Shown in pieces: positions 22,787-32,247 of a stretch of 32,247 bases of DNA. The stretch comes from JBCBST01 sp039819115. GTDB lineage: Bacteria > Bacteroidota > Rhodothermia > Balneolales > Balneolaceae. The notes under the pieces were generated by a model that worked only from the letters and a program-made list of their open reading frames with translations, was not told where the DNA came from and made no database searches. Every line of letters begins with the position of its first letter. The first letter of the stretch is position 1. The stretch covers positions 1-32,247 of the forward strand of contig JBCBST010000023.1 in the NCBI GenBank assembly GCA_039819115.1, written 5' to 3'. The translations under genes and the position numbers were made by a program.

Positions 22787-25700
22787 ACCGGATATCCTGG
22801 TTGGTACGGGCCAGGGTACGGGTTCCTCGTGGTGTTACCTGATTGTAGGTATACTCAAAATTTGAGGTGATGGTGGATGAGAATTTGTATCCAATGATAA
22901 TTGATGCATCCACCCTTTGCTGTCCCGTAATGAATGGATCCGGGCTGGCCAGATCTACCGTACGTTCTGCCGGATCGAGCGCATTTTCCAGGGCTTCGGA
23001 GAGGTCGGTAACCAACAAATACCGAGAATCGGTATCATCAGAAATTCCACCGGTAAGCCGAATATCGATGTTGTTCTTAATCTTTGGAAAGATCGGGATT
23101 CTGACTTTACGGAATGTGTAAGCGATCGAAAATTTAAACCGGTTGGTAACCCGCTCATTTACATTTCTACTGGATAAATCGAGGGAAGAAATCCGGGACC
23201 GGTCCATCCCTATTTCCGTTTTCAGGTTCGATTTCCAGGTAATATTTAATGAAGCAAGGGGTGCAAATTTCTGTTCCACATTAATCGTCCGGGCTTCAAA
23301 ACGATCCCTTGAATCCACAACAGAATAGGCTCCGATAGATTGAGGTGCCTGTTGACTGGTTATCTGGTTTAACGTCCAGTCTAGCCGATACTGACCATTA
23401 TATGCATGGTTCAGCGTAGCACGATTCATGAATTGACCCAGAAAAGGAATCAATTTCTCAAACTCGTTCCATGTAACCCTCCATGCCGGACGGGGAATGG
23501 GAGTAAATCCATTACTGCCAATACCGCTGGTTCCATCACCTAAATAGGCTTCCCGGAAATCGTCTTCCAGGGTGCGCCGGTTTAATACCGTACGTCCATC
23601 CTGGTTCCCTGCTGCATCCTCAATCGTATTGCCATCGGCGATATCATCAAATGCAGTTTGGAGCTGACGTTCCAGGAAATCCTCATACCCCTTACCAAAA
23701 GACCACGAAGAGGTACTCACTCTCCCCGAAGAGGAAAAAATATTGTTTACCTGTCCTTCATTATTTATGGTAAAAGACGTGTTGTTACGCTCATTCCAGG
23801 AACCCGACCAGTCGAGATCAATAGTCACATTTTCGAACACTTTTAAACGCGTACCCAGCGTAATAACATCCTGCTCCGTTTCCCGGCTCTGGAACGTGAT
23901 ATTCTCTAAGTTTCGAATAAGCTGATCGGTGGGTAATGCCCCGGAAAAACCCAAACGGAATGATAAGGGCGGTGCAAAGTTATCGCTTCGGGAATCGTTA
24001 AATGCATAATAGAACTGCGATTCTCCCCCATACCCGGCAATGCTTGTTGTAGTGTTGTTCTTGTAGGTAAACGAGACATCTTCCGGACTAAACGGGATAA
24101 GCGCTACTTTTCGGGCAATAAATCCCACGTCTGCAAAAATATCGGGAACTGCTTTTGTGGTGTCCTGCCCGCTTGCCCGACCTTTCTTTGCACGTTCCCG
24201 CTCCGTGGTTTCTTTTTTGTCGGCATCACGCAGTTTATCTACAAATCCGATTTTATCGATGAGGGATTTTGTATTGAATTTAAAGGTATGATCGAGCCGG
24301 AACGAGTTGGATACCGTTGCACCCAGGTCTGACCCGGCCGGGCTATTTTGCCAGTTAAAGCCCCCACCGTATGACAGTGAGTACGTGATCCAGTTAAGAG
24401 GTTTAATTTTATTGAATCTGGGGCGCCAGCTTGCAGAGTATGCCTCTGAATAGGATGTTCTGCGGGCACGTAACGTATCTGAAATCAGTCCCCGAACAAC
24501 CTCTGGTGTGGATCGAAGGGTAAACAATGTGCTGTCGGTCGGGTTGATGATACGCCCGGCATTGGTTAAATCGAAGTTCGTACTGCTTTGATAGCTGATC
24601 GGTATATTAGGGGTCAGGTTGTACCTAAGGTTAAATGAAGTACGCGAGTTGAACGTCTCGTTTTGCCGAAGGGGCTGGGCAGCTAACGTATCTACAAGCT
24701 GCCGGTCACGACTTTCGGAATAATTCCGGTTTAAGTTGGCATTCCCGGCAATAGACGAAGGCATATACCCCAGTTGAAGTCCTGCTAATGCCTTGGCTAT
24801 AGGGATGTTCTTTGTGAAGTTGAACGGCCGAAACAGTCGTACATTTCTAAAGGTGAGATTGTAACTGGCCGAGGTGCTGTAATTCCAGCTATCGTTAAAT
24901 AACGTTCTGGGATTCCGGGAATGGCTCTGGGTATAGTTATAGCTTAACCGGGTTTTATCGATGGTATATTCGGCAAGTTTACTTTTCGAATTGGTTTTCG
25001 AAATATTGGAAAAGTTGATAGAATACTGATCCGTAACCGTTTGAGAAGCAAAAATGGTGCTGTCAATCAGGGTTTGACGTTGGGCTGGTGTTAAATCCTG
25101 GTTCGCGTTCGTAGCCTGTTCAAAATCCCGAAGTCTGGTATCCCCCTGATTGGGAAGAAATTCCGGTGTGCTTGAGCTTCTCCGTGTTGAGATACTCATC
25201 GGGAAATTCCATCCATACCGATCAGGGATGAGTTTGTGCAGGTTAATCGTCGAACTCACAGTGTATCCCAGGTCATCGGAGCGCCTGCGCTGGCCTAATC
25301 TGGACTCCAGTCCCCCAAAACCGGTAGTTTGCCGGTTTAAGGTCGTATTTAAGGTGGCAAAATCGGCTAATTTAAAGTTAGCACGTGCGTTGGCCGACCA
25401 ACCTCTGATGTTATCAAAACCGGATAACCGGAGTTCGTTCAGCCACATTTGAGCATTTAATAAATCAGAGCCCGGAGAGTTTGGATCCCCGGGTACAAAT
25501 GGATTTTTAATCCCAACCCCGACCTGCGAGATCCGGTCCAGTGAAGGATTTCCTTTCATTGCTATTCGGGCACCAGGGGGTGATTCGGCAAGGAGCTGCG
25601 CATTTTCTGCATCAGATAATTCAAAAAGCTGTTCTAACGGAATAGCTTCTGGTCTTTGATCCCGAATCTGTTTGAGCTGGTTCAAAGCCGACAGCACAAT

Positions 25701-28700
25701 GTTCATGCTGTTTTCATCGTACAACCATACCTGTTCTGCCTCGGCATCGAGACGGTCTCCTTCATCAGGATTAAATCCACCAAAAGGAAACGTAGGATCA
25801 GTTGGGGTAACGGGTTGCCTGTATTCATAAAAATCGTTTTCTAGGTCATTACCCAGTCGAATAACCAATTCAGCGTCTTCCCTGTTTTGGTATCCCTCTC
25901 CATGCACAAACATGCGCATGTTTGAGTAATTCAAAAGGTTTAACCCACCCGGGTATACCCGTTTTACCATCTGAATTTCACCCGCAGCCAGGTTCTCTAC
26001 CTCAAGGGTGATAGACTGCTCATTAGCCAATACCTGGGCCTGAGCGTTAGCTGTGATATCCCGAATGGCTCCAAAAGGCTGGCGATAAGGCACCGGTGAG
26101 CGATCTCCGTTTTCTTCGATGTTTACGGTGGCTACCTGCAGCTCAGAAAGGGTATTCTGAATCTCGGAGATTTCATTCACTTTTCTCCATTGGCTTCCAA
26201 TGAATTCAAAGGTTGCAAAACGAATCGTAAAGGGTTGGCGATATCCGCTTAACCAGATACGCACGTAGGAGATATTCTGAAAATCTTCAATGCTCCCTAT
26301 TTTTCGTTTGAATTCATTTATAGGAATACGAATCTGGTACCAGGTTTGATCCTGGCGGGCAGAACCCCCGCTGGAAAGCCCCTCAAAGGATTTATCAACG
26401 ATGAACGTATTGGGCGAACCAATCTCCAGATTGTCTAAATCTGCAGGGTTAAAATCGACTTCGTACTGAAAATAATCATTCGATTCCTGGATAGCCGTTG
26501 TAGAAATCAGCGCTTCTGTATCGGGCCGGAGGGTGATAGCCTGCCGGTTATTCGTGGTTCCCGAAACGGGAGTATTCCCTTCATGATAGCCAAACATACG
26601 CTTGAAACGGTCCTGAAAGGGTAGATTGACGGATGCATCCTCATTAAAATACCGGTAGTCATCGTTCGATGGATCCTGGGCTATCGCCTGAAAAGCTTCA
26701 CTCTCTTCTCCATATTGATCCCGCATAGCGTTTACAAAATCTTCGAAGAGCCGGACTTCCTCCAGAGGCAGGCCGTTTTGCTCAAATCCGTCCCGGCTTG
26801 GAATTCCGTCGAATCCCACATCTTCGAGCTCCCGTTCACTGGCCGAGAATTGCCCCTGGGGTGGAATCTGGTTCAATGGGGTATATGAACGTTCGGTACC
26901 GTCTAACCGAAGTGAGTTTAAGGTAACCCCCAAACCATCTTCAGTATTTAACGTCCCGTTTGGAACCACGTCTTCCGAAATCAAACCCAGATCAATGTAG
27001 ATTTTACCATCGTAATCCATTAAATCAGCTCCGGTGGGTTCTCTTGCGCCGGGGAGTATGGTCTGCACCCAAAACTCCAGGAATTCGATGTTATTCTGAG
27101 TGAGATCTTCCTGACCGGACGGGAGTACGGCCATCATCCCCCCCCAGGTATTCTCCGGGGTATCGTCCAGCAGGCTTCGTAGCTGCATATTATAATTATA
27201 AGGACCACGTTGCGTGGGATCGTAAAACACATCGAGGGTATTGATGAAATTTTCCCCCTGGTTCAATACCTGACGACCCGGAAACACATCGGTGATTTGT
27301 ACGATATCGGTTTCCCGGGTACGGCCTGGGAAATTCCGGATAATGTTATCGGTTCGGGGAAGGATATACCACGAAAACTGACTGCGTAAATCATTTCGAT
27401 TCAGTCGGTCTGCAATCGTGTTGGTTATAGGTATATCATCATTGGGATCGGTATTCTGAAAGCTCAATATATCGGATGGGTAACCGGGCACAGCCGCCGG
27501 GGCCGAGGCTAAATTCCACCTGTTTGGGGTAAGAAAAGAGAGGGAGAACTCAGCACCTTCAAAATCATCCACAAATACCAGTCCGTTTTCTTCATCGCTG
27601 AATAATTCCCCGCGGCTGATAGCATCCCGTACAGCATTCGTTTGAGCCACACCCGGCCTGAGCTGCGCAAACTCTCCGCTAAACGACATATTCGACGGTT
27701 CTTTGGTTTGCAGCAAGGGTACTTTATCGATAAACCGGGTAAGCCAGGGAGTATCGAACTGGGCATCCGCATCCAGCCCCAGAATGGTGTTGTTAATTGG
27801 CTCGTTTCCAATTCGTATCTTTTGGGTGAGCGGTTGCTCATTCAGCCGGAAGTACGTTCCCCCAAGCGATATATTTTCATTCACGCTGTATTCTGCCCGC
27901 ACACCGGTAAAGTTTTTCTGCCCTACAATAGACAGCTGATTGTTTTCATACTCCACCCGGATATCCTGCCCCGGAGCCAGGTACGTGTTGTTCAGAATGG
28001 TAATGGTACCGAATGAATAATCCACATCGTAGTCTACACCTTCGTTTAGCTGTACCCCATTGGCAAATACTTTAACCGAACCTTCAACCAGGGCAAAACC
28101 CAGGAGATAGGTACCCGATATTCCTCCTTTGGTCAGTCCGGAAATTCTATAAAACCCATTTTTTGCATCTTCATCTGCAATGTTTTTCCTCGTGGTGTAT
28201 AGCTCCCTAAAGGATAATGTACCCCGAACGGTATCCGTTTCTGCTTCCAGCAGGTCATATATCCGATCTCCAAAGGGTTCCAGGTAAGGAAATATGATTC
28301 TCCCGTTCGCATAATCAATGATGAGACCCGAGTTATCAATGAGGTTATCCGGGATAGCGGCACCTTCCGTGTTTAGTCGATCTAATCCAAGATCCTGAAG
28401 TAAGGTTGGTGTACGTCCTGTTAACTGTTCCTGCTCTACGTTACCACGCGTAAAGAAAATCCCTAATTCCAGGGATCCGGGTTCTATATTTCCAACGCCC
28501 AGAGAATAGATGTTTCGCATAGTGAGGGGCCACGCCGTGCTTTCTGTGGTAATGTTCTGAGGTCGAATCAGCTTCAGGTAAATCCGCTCAGAACCTGTTC
28601 CTTCCTGCTCCCCAACTTCTATATCAATCGGACCGCCTTCGCTGGGTATGGAATAGTTATACGATACGGCAAGCGCATCTTTTGTATCCAGCCCCACGCG

Positions 28701-30065
28701 TAACGATATGTATCCCAAGGGGCTAACCGTATAATCCACTCCCAGCTGAAGGGGTTCAAAAAAGCCTTTCACAAAATCCTGGCCATCTACCCCAAAATTG
28801 TCGGCTGTAAAGTCGTTCTGATTTAAATCGCGGAAGAGATCGAGCTGTTCATCGGAGTAGGCATCGGTAATGTTGTTTGGTAATCCGTAAGGATTAGATT
28901 CGCTCCCGTTCGGGTCTACACCAAATTGGGTTAATGCAATGGCAGGAATCAGCCCCTCTTCCTGTGCGGTTACTCCGGCCCGCAACACATACAGCCGCAC
29001 GTTTTCGTCAACCAGGAAATAAGGAAAGATAGGAGTTTGGGGATTTGCCACATTGGCTTCGTACTGCTGACGGTCAAAGAAATCGAGGAAAAAGTGTCTG
29101 TTGTCATCATAATCGGCGGGAGTGAGCGCAATAGCAGTCTCCTGGGAACCACTTGTAATCTCCTGAACCTGGCTTTCCCCCTGCTGTTGTGAAATGACTG
29201 AGGTAACACGAAGAGGTCCTAGTTCTGCTATGGATTTAATACCAAACAGAGTATTTCCACCTTGAATCAACGAATTGCCTGTTTCCATATTCACGTTTCC
29301 CATCTCAACCCGTTTTATAATCTCGTCTTCATACCCCTCATAGACGATACTCAACCGGTTCTGGTAGTCAAACTGTCGCTCGGTATCCCAGTCTGTGGAA
29401 ATGGTAAGCTTGTCTCCGATGGTCCCGGAGATGTTTAACTGTAGATTTTGATTGAACGTGGGATCCACTCTGCGCCGGAGTTCTTCAGGTACGGAAGGAT
29501 CGTCAAGATTCTGAATAGAAGCCCCCACATTCATATTGGCTCGACCGTTAACCCTGAGATTCACCTCCGGTTTTCCAAATATGGTGGTAAACGCCGATTT
29601 CTCTCCACCGGGCACATTGATCTTGAAGTCAAGAAGACCTTTACCGGCTTGATCCTGCGCTTTACTCTGCTCGATTAACTGGAATCGGATTTCCCGGTTT
29701 TGAATATCCTTTTGAGCTTCTTTGTACTCATCAAAGGTAAGCACACTGGGCAGCAGTATGGGGATATTCTTGTATTGACGCTGAACGGTAAACGTTGAGA
29801 CCGAATCCCAAGTCACCACTACTTTTTCTTGTGCGTTTCGGATACGATATAATCTTGGTATAGGTATATCGTTCAACCTGGAGTCTGCCGATTTAGGAAG
29901 ACGATAATAAAATCGAACCCCCACCAGGGAAGAATCCGGTAACTGCACCTCTACAGAGTCGCTTTGCTGCTGGGCTTGCGCTTGCGCATGTATCCCAAAC
30001 ACCATCAACCAAAAAAGTGGAAACCAGTAAGCGTACTTAAAAATTGAATGCACCGGCAAAAACAA
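22755..30065 (-). CDS. sprA: SprA/Sov, outer-membrane translocon of the type IX secretion system
   Basis: A 2,436-residue outer-membrane protein that in relatives forms the very large barrel through which type IX cargo leaves the cell and is needed for gliding. The signal peptide is about residues 1-32 (HAQAQAQ). The SprA N-terminal signature FGKPEVNLRVNGRANMNVG begins near residue 163 and a second SprA-type N-domain follows with YSLGVGNIEPGSLELGIF and NFTGVRAEYSVNENISLGG. The rest is made of many amphipathic strands with Asn/Arg/aromatic turns, ending in FNIQIAIRSR. The first codon of the long frame is TTG (30065); GTG at 30053 gives a more ordinary signal peptide and is a good alternative; no ATG occurs before residue 21. 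The tail overlaps lnt by 32 bp and the 195-bp upstream gap is shared with lptF. It implies a type IX system in this organism. Confidence 0.96.
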   Translation of the reverse strand: MFLPVHSIFKYAYWFPLFWLMVFGIHAQAQAQQQSDSVEVQLPDSSLVGVRFYYRLPKSADSRLNDIPIPRLYRIRNAQEKVVVTWDSVSTFTVQRQYKNIPILLPSVLTFDEYKEAQKDIQNREIRFQLIEQSKAQDQAGKGLLDFKINVPGGEKSAFTTIFGKPEVNLRVNGRANMNVGASIQNLDDPSVPEELRRRVDPTFNQNLQLNISGTIGDKLTISTDWDTERQFDYQNRLSIVYEGYEDEIIKRVEMGNVNMETGNSLIQGGNTLFGIKSIAELGPLRVTSVISQQQGESQVQEITSGSQETAIALTPADYDDNRHFFLDFFDRQQYEANVANPQTPIFPYFLVDENVRLYVLRAGVTAQEEGLIPAIALTQFGVDPNGSESNPYGLPNNITDAYSDEQLDLFRDLNQNDFTADNFGVDGQDFVKGFFEPLQLGVDYTVSPLGYISLRVGLDTKDALAVSYNYSIPSEGGPIDIEVGEQEGTGSERIYLKLIRPQNITTESTAWPLTMRNIYSLGVGNIEPGSLELGIFFTRGNVEQEQLTGRTPTLLQDLGLDRLNTEGAAIPDNLIDNSGLIIDYANGRIIFPYLEPFGDRIYDLLEAETDTVRGTLSFRELYTTRKNIADEDAKNGFYRISGLTKGGISGTYLLGFALVEGSVKVFANGVQLNEGVDYDVDYSFGTITILNNTYLAPGQDIRVEYENNQLSIVGQKNFTGVRAEYSVNENISLGGTYFRLNEQPLTQKIRIGNEPINNTILGLDADAQFDTPWLTRFIDKVPLLQTKEPSNMSFSGEFAQLRPGVAQTNAVRDAISRGELFSDEENGLVFVDDFEGAEFSLSFLTPNRWNLASAPAAVPGYPSDILSFQNTDPNDDIPITNTIADRLNRNDLRSQFSWYILPRTDNIIRNFPGRTRETDIVQITDVFPGRQVLNQGENFINTLDVFYDPTQRGPYNYNMQLRSLLDDTPENTWGGMMAVLPSGQEDLTQNNIEFLEFWVQTILPGAREPTGADLMDYDGKIYIDLGLISEDVVPNGTLNTEDGLGVTLNSLRLDGTERSYTPLNQIPPQGQFSASERELEDVGFDGIPSRDGFEQNGLPLEEVRLFEDFVNAMRDQYGEESEAFQAIAQDPSNDDYRYFNEDASVNLPFQDRFKRMFGYHEGNTPVSGTTNNRQAITLRPDTEALISTTAIQESNDYFQYEVDFNPADLDNLEIGSPNTFIVDKSFEGLSSGGSARQDQTWYQIRIPINEFKRKIGSIEDFQNISYVRIWLSGYRQPFTIRFATFEFIGSQWRKVNEISEIQNTLSELQVATVNIEENGDRSPVPYRQPFGAIRDITANAQAQVLANEQSITLEVENLAAGEIQMVKRVYPGGLNLLNYSNMRMFVHGEGYQNREDAELVIRLGNDLENDFYEYRQPVTPTDPTFPFGGFNPDEGDRLDAEAEQVWLYDENSMNIVLSALNQLKQIRDQRPEAIPLEQLFELSDAENAQLLAESPPGARIAMKGNPSLDRISQVGVGIKNPFVPGDPNSPGSDLLNAQMWLNELRLSGFDNIRGWSANARANFKLADFATLNTTLNRQTTGFGGLESRLGQRRRSDDLGYTVSSTINLHKLIPDRYGWNFPMSISTRRSSSTPEFLPNQGDTRLRDFEQATNANQDLTPAQRQTLIDSTIFASQTVTDQYSINFSNISKTNSKSKLAEYTIDKTRLSYNYTQSHSRNPRTLFNDSWNYSTSASYNLTFRNVRLFRPFNFTKNIPIAKALAGLQLGYMPSSIAGNANLNRNYSESRDRQLVDTLAAQPLRQNETFNSRTSFNLRYNLTPNIPISYQSSTNFDLTNAGRIINPTDSTLFTLRSTPEVVRGLISDTLRARRTSYSEAYSASWRPRFNKIKPLNWITYSLSYGGGFNWQNSPAGSDLGATVSNSFRLDHTFKFNTKSLIDKIGFVDKLRDADKKETTERERAKKGRASGQDTTKAVPDIFADVGFIARKVALIPFSPEDVSFTYKNNTTTSIAGYGGESQFYYAFNDSRSDNFAPPLSFRLGFSGALPTDQLIRNLENITFQSRETEQDVITLGTRLKVFENVTIDLDWSGSWNERNNTSFTINNEGQVNNIFSSSGRVSTSSWSFGKGYEDFLERQLQTAFDDIADGNTIEDAAGNQDGRTVLNRRTLEDDFREAYLGDGTSGIGSNGFTPIPRPAWRVTWNEFEKLIPFLGQFMNRATLNHAYNGQYRLDWTLNQITSQQAPQSIGAYSVVDSRDRFEARTINVEQKFAPLASLNITWKSNLKTEIGMDRSRISSLDLSSRNVNERVTNRFKFSIAYTFRKVRIPIFPKIKNNIDIRLTGGISDDTDSRYLLVTDLSEALENALDPAERTVDLASPDPFITGQQRVDASIIIGYKFSSTITSNFEYTYNQVTPRGTRTLARTNQDIRFNIQIAIRSR

Positions 30066-30260
30066 CGAAGTCGGTTTGTTCTATAATTCTGTAGCGTTGG
30101 TTTATAGGCGTATTCTTAATTTTGGGGCGCAGATGAAAGAAGCCCGGATTATAGCATATATTTAACTATGTTAAAAGCAGAACTCATTCAAAAGAAGGCA
30201 CTTTTGTACACGACTTATTACGGTCACCTGTTGTAAAAAGTATTAACAAAACATACGGTA

Positions 30261-31682
30261 TTGAAAATCTACCCCAATAAATTGCAGCTGAATATTTTAC
30301 TCCGGCATGTAGGCCCCTTTCTGTTCTGCTTTCTTACCGTGATGTTTTTGTTGTTAATGCAATTTCTGATTCTTCAAATCGACAGACTGATCGGCAAGGA
30401 TATCCCCTTTCCTGTAATTGTAGAGCTCATTCTTACTAATTTAGCCTACATGGTGGTTTTGGCCGCCCCAATGGCCATGCTGGTATCTACGTTAATGGCC
30501 TTTGGAAAATTCTCTGAATTGAATGAGCTAACCGCATTACGGGCATCAGGAGTCAATCCGTTCTTTGCCATGGCGCCGGTATTAATAGCAAGCCTGCTTT
30601 TGAGCATTTTTTTAGGATGGTTCTCCAACAGTGTGTTACCCGAAGCCAATCACAAAGCACGTTCTCTCTTCATCGATATTCGGATTAAGAAGCCGGGCTT
30701 TGAGCTAAAACCTGACATATTCTATAATGGCATTGAAGGGTACACGTTTCTGGTCGAATACATTGATGGTAAAACGGACACCTTATATAATATCACACTG
30801 TTTCAGGAACCCAACTCCAGCCGAGATCGGGCCTACATCAAAGCAGAGAAGGGGTTTTTATCCAGCACCTCGCAAAGCGCGCTGTTACTCACCCTGTTTG
30901 ATGGTAACATCACCCGCTATATCCCAACGTATGGCAATGATACCGAGACCATTGAACGAAACGAATTCGGTCGACATCAGATGAATATGGATATTTCTGA
31001 TTTATCGTTTTCCCGTTCCGACCCGAGCAAACGAAACCGAAGTGATCGCACGATGAGCGCACAGGCTATGCTTGCCGTCGTCGATTCACTGGAGTTGGAA
31101 ATCGAAGATCAGTACCGCCAGCTTAATGGCGACCCGCTTATCCTCCCGGCCATACTGGCTCAAAATCCGGAGGAAATTTTGAACTTCCAGTCCTTTGATC
31201 TCGCTCCGGACACGAACGATGCTCTTCTCACAACCATGGTAACGTTAAATGCACTCTCATCCCGTAATAAACAACTTGATGCGATTAATGAAGCCAAACG
31301 AGAGCTGAAGAACTACGAATCCAGAATGGAAAACACCGTTTCTTCTATCAACTGGCGGGTGAAACGGATCAGCAAATACTGGGTTGAAGTGCATAAGAAA
31401 TTCTCTATTCCAATTGCTGCTTTTATTTTCGCACTTATGGGAGCACCCCTGGGTATGATGACCAAAAAGGGTAATTTTGGTTATGCTGCTATTATTAGCA
31501 CGGTCATTCTCACGGTGTACTGGGTGGCTATCATTCAGGGAGAAAAGCTGGCCGACCGGCTGTTTATCACTCCCTTTACCGGTATGTGGTTTATCAACAT
31601 CCTGTACTTCGTTATCGGACTGATGCTTACCCTTCAGCTAACGACTAATCTTAATATGGTACGCTTGTTCCGGAAAAAATAG
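30261..31682 (+). CDS. LptF/LptG-family permease (YjgP/YjgQ), first copy
   Basis: An inner-membrane permease of the LPS export ABC transporter (LptB2FG), which passes LPS to LptC and the periplasmic bridge. 473 residues: helices near the N-terminus (PFLFCFLTVMFLLLMQFLIL, LILTNLAYMVVLAAPMAMLVSTLMAFGK), the coupling-type segment ELNELTALRASGV, a periplasmic jelly-roll (about 130-230), a longer than usual charged and coiled part (about 245-375), and C-terminal helices (FSIPIAAFIFALMGAPLGM, AAIISTVILTVYWVAIIQGE, MWFINILYFVIGLMLTLQL). E. coli homologs are about 360 residues, so the extra part is the charged insert. The start is TTG at 30261; the first ATG would remove the first helix. It stands 4 bp before the second permease gene. 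F or G cannot be told from sequence; order suggests LptF. Confidence 0.88.
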   Translation: MKIYPNKLQLNILLRHVGPFLFCFLTVMFLLLMQFLILQIDRLIGKDIPFPVIVELILTNLAYMVVLAAPMAMLVSTLMAFGKFSELNELTALRASGVNPFFAMAPVLIASLLLSIFLGWFSNSVLPEANHKARSLFIDIRIKKPGFELKPDIFYNGIEGYTFLVEYIDGKTDTLYNITLFQEPNSSRDRAYIKAEKGFLSSTSQSALLLTLFDGNITRYIPTYGNDTETIERNEFGRHQMNMDISDLSFSRSDPSKRNRSDRTMSAQAMLAVVDSLELEIEDQYRQLNGDPLILPAILAQNPEEILNFQSFDLAPDTNDALLTTMVTLNALSSRNKQLDAINEAKRELKNYESRMENTVSSINWRVKRISKYWVEVHKKFSIPIAAFIFALMGAPLGMMTKKGNFGYAAIISTVILTVYWVAIIQGEKLADRLFITPFTGMWFINILYFVIGLMLTLQLTTNLNMVRLFRKK

Positions 31683-31686
31683 CGCT

Positions 31687-32247
31687 ATGATGAGTATGTT
31701 TGACCGGTATATCATTCGCAGGTTATTCACGACTACCGTCTTCGTGCTGGGCGTATTGATTTTTATTTTCATCGTTCTCGATTTTTCCGAGAATAGTGAT
31801 GATTTCACCGATCAGGGAGCCACTTTCCAGGCCATATGGAATGAGTACTATTTGAACTATATCCCCGAGATGATCCGACTGGTTATGCCTATGGCCATAT
31901 TTACGGCCTGTCTCTTTTTAACAGGACAGTTATCGGAACGATTGGAAATCACCGCCCTAAAGGCTGCCGGAATAAGCTTGTATCGTCTTTTTGCGCCTTA
32001 TTTAGCATTCGCAATCACGATGGCTGTTGTGGTGAGTGCGCTCGATTCGTATATCATACCCAAGTCAAACCAAAAAAGGATTGCTTTTGAAGATCAATAC
32101 ATCAAAAAGAAAAATGAGAAAATTGACCGAAGCGAGATTTACCGCCAACCCACACCTAATTCCATATTGAGGATCAATTTTTTTGATGGTCGTAAGAATA
32201 TCGGGTACCAGATACGCATGATTGAATTTGAGGGAAAAGAAGTATCC
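31687..32247 (+). CDS. LptF/LptG-family permease, second copy (3' end outside window)
   Basis: The frame opens at ATG 31687 and stays open to the window end (187 codons). It begins MMSMFDRYIIRRLFTTTVFVLGVLIFIF, as LptF/LptG proteins do, with further segments IRLVMPMAIFTACLFLTGQL, the coupling-helix motif ERLEITALKAAGISLYRLF, and a second helix LAFAITMAVVVSALDSYIIP followed by the start of the periplasmic part. It lies 4 bp after the first permease gene and is its partner for a heterodimeric export channel. It is most likely the LptG counterpart, by order only. The rest of the protein lies beyond the window, so its integrity is unknown. Confidence 0.88.
   Translation, partial: MMSMFDRYIIRRLFTTTVFVLGVLIFIFIVLDFSENSDDFTDQGATFQAIWNEYYLNYIPEMIRLVMPMAIFTACLFLTGQLSERLEITALKAAGISLYRLFAPYLAFAITMAVVVSALDSYIIPKSNQKRIAFEDQYIKKKNEKIDRSEIYRQPTPNSILRINFFDGRKNIGYQIRMIEFEGKEVS

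Noticed and set aside
1..32247. tRNA, rRNA, integrase or plasmid/phage genes
   Set aside because: None was recognised on either strand; the only mobile-type feature is the 110-bp element.

Overview
The window looks like a chromosomal segment from a member of the Bacteroidota / Balneolota / Rhodothermota assemblage, most likely Balneolota-like. The support is a full-length SprA (about 2,430 residues, outer-membrane translocon of the type IX secretion system), several lipoproteins with clear lipoboxes, a DUF2805/TIGR03643 protein, and a CysRS with KMGKS in place of KMSKS. Some genes have strong GGAGG ribosome binding sites, which argues against a typical Bacteroides relative. The placement is inference; no rRNA, tRNA or CRISPR was seen.

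Region 1-5100 is accessory and rearranged. On the minus strand it holds a 5'-complete, 3'-cut gene for a large secreted heparinase II/III-like protein (1-2537), not interrupted in the part visible. Upstream lie three small Ig-like lipoprotein genes, each preceded by the same 110-160 bp block. Behind the middle lipoprotein is a short fragment that resembles the N-terminus of the large lyase and ends inside a 110-bp inverted-repeat, hairpin-rich element (3241-3350). My reading is a tandemly duplicated module (regulatory block, small lipoprotein, secreted polysaccharide lyase) with one intact copy, one broken copy and one copy reduced to the lipoprotein. An ankyrin-repeat protein with its own terminator closes the region.

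Region 5.7-17.2 kb is core housekeeping: a periplasmic N-acetylmuramoyl-L-alanine amidase followed 2 bp later by uridine kinase; convergent CoaX; a short-chain dehydrogenase; a DUF2805 protein; an unrecognised outer-membrane barrel; a DUF1493 acyl-carrier-like protein; a Bax-inhibitor-1 family membrane protein; a WbpD/WlbB-like sugar N-acetyltransferase next to a GH16 glucanase lipoprotein; Smr and Dabb proteins; then a tight run folE - cysS - yidD - hisI ending in a clear terminator.

Region 17.3-32.2 kb has a secreted YHS protein with its own terminator, a DEAD-box helicase of the DeaD/CsdA type, a VOC protein, rsmI and lnt overlapping by ATGA, sprA on the opposite strand overlapping the end of lnt, and, divergent from sprA, two LptF/LptG-type permease genes, the second cut by the window end. 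Lnt, SprA and LptF/G together make this an outer-membrane biogenesis neighbourhood. The most interesting material is the duplicated module and its mobile-type hairpin element in the first 5 kb.
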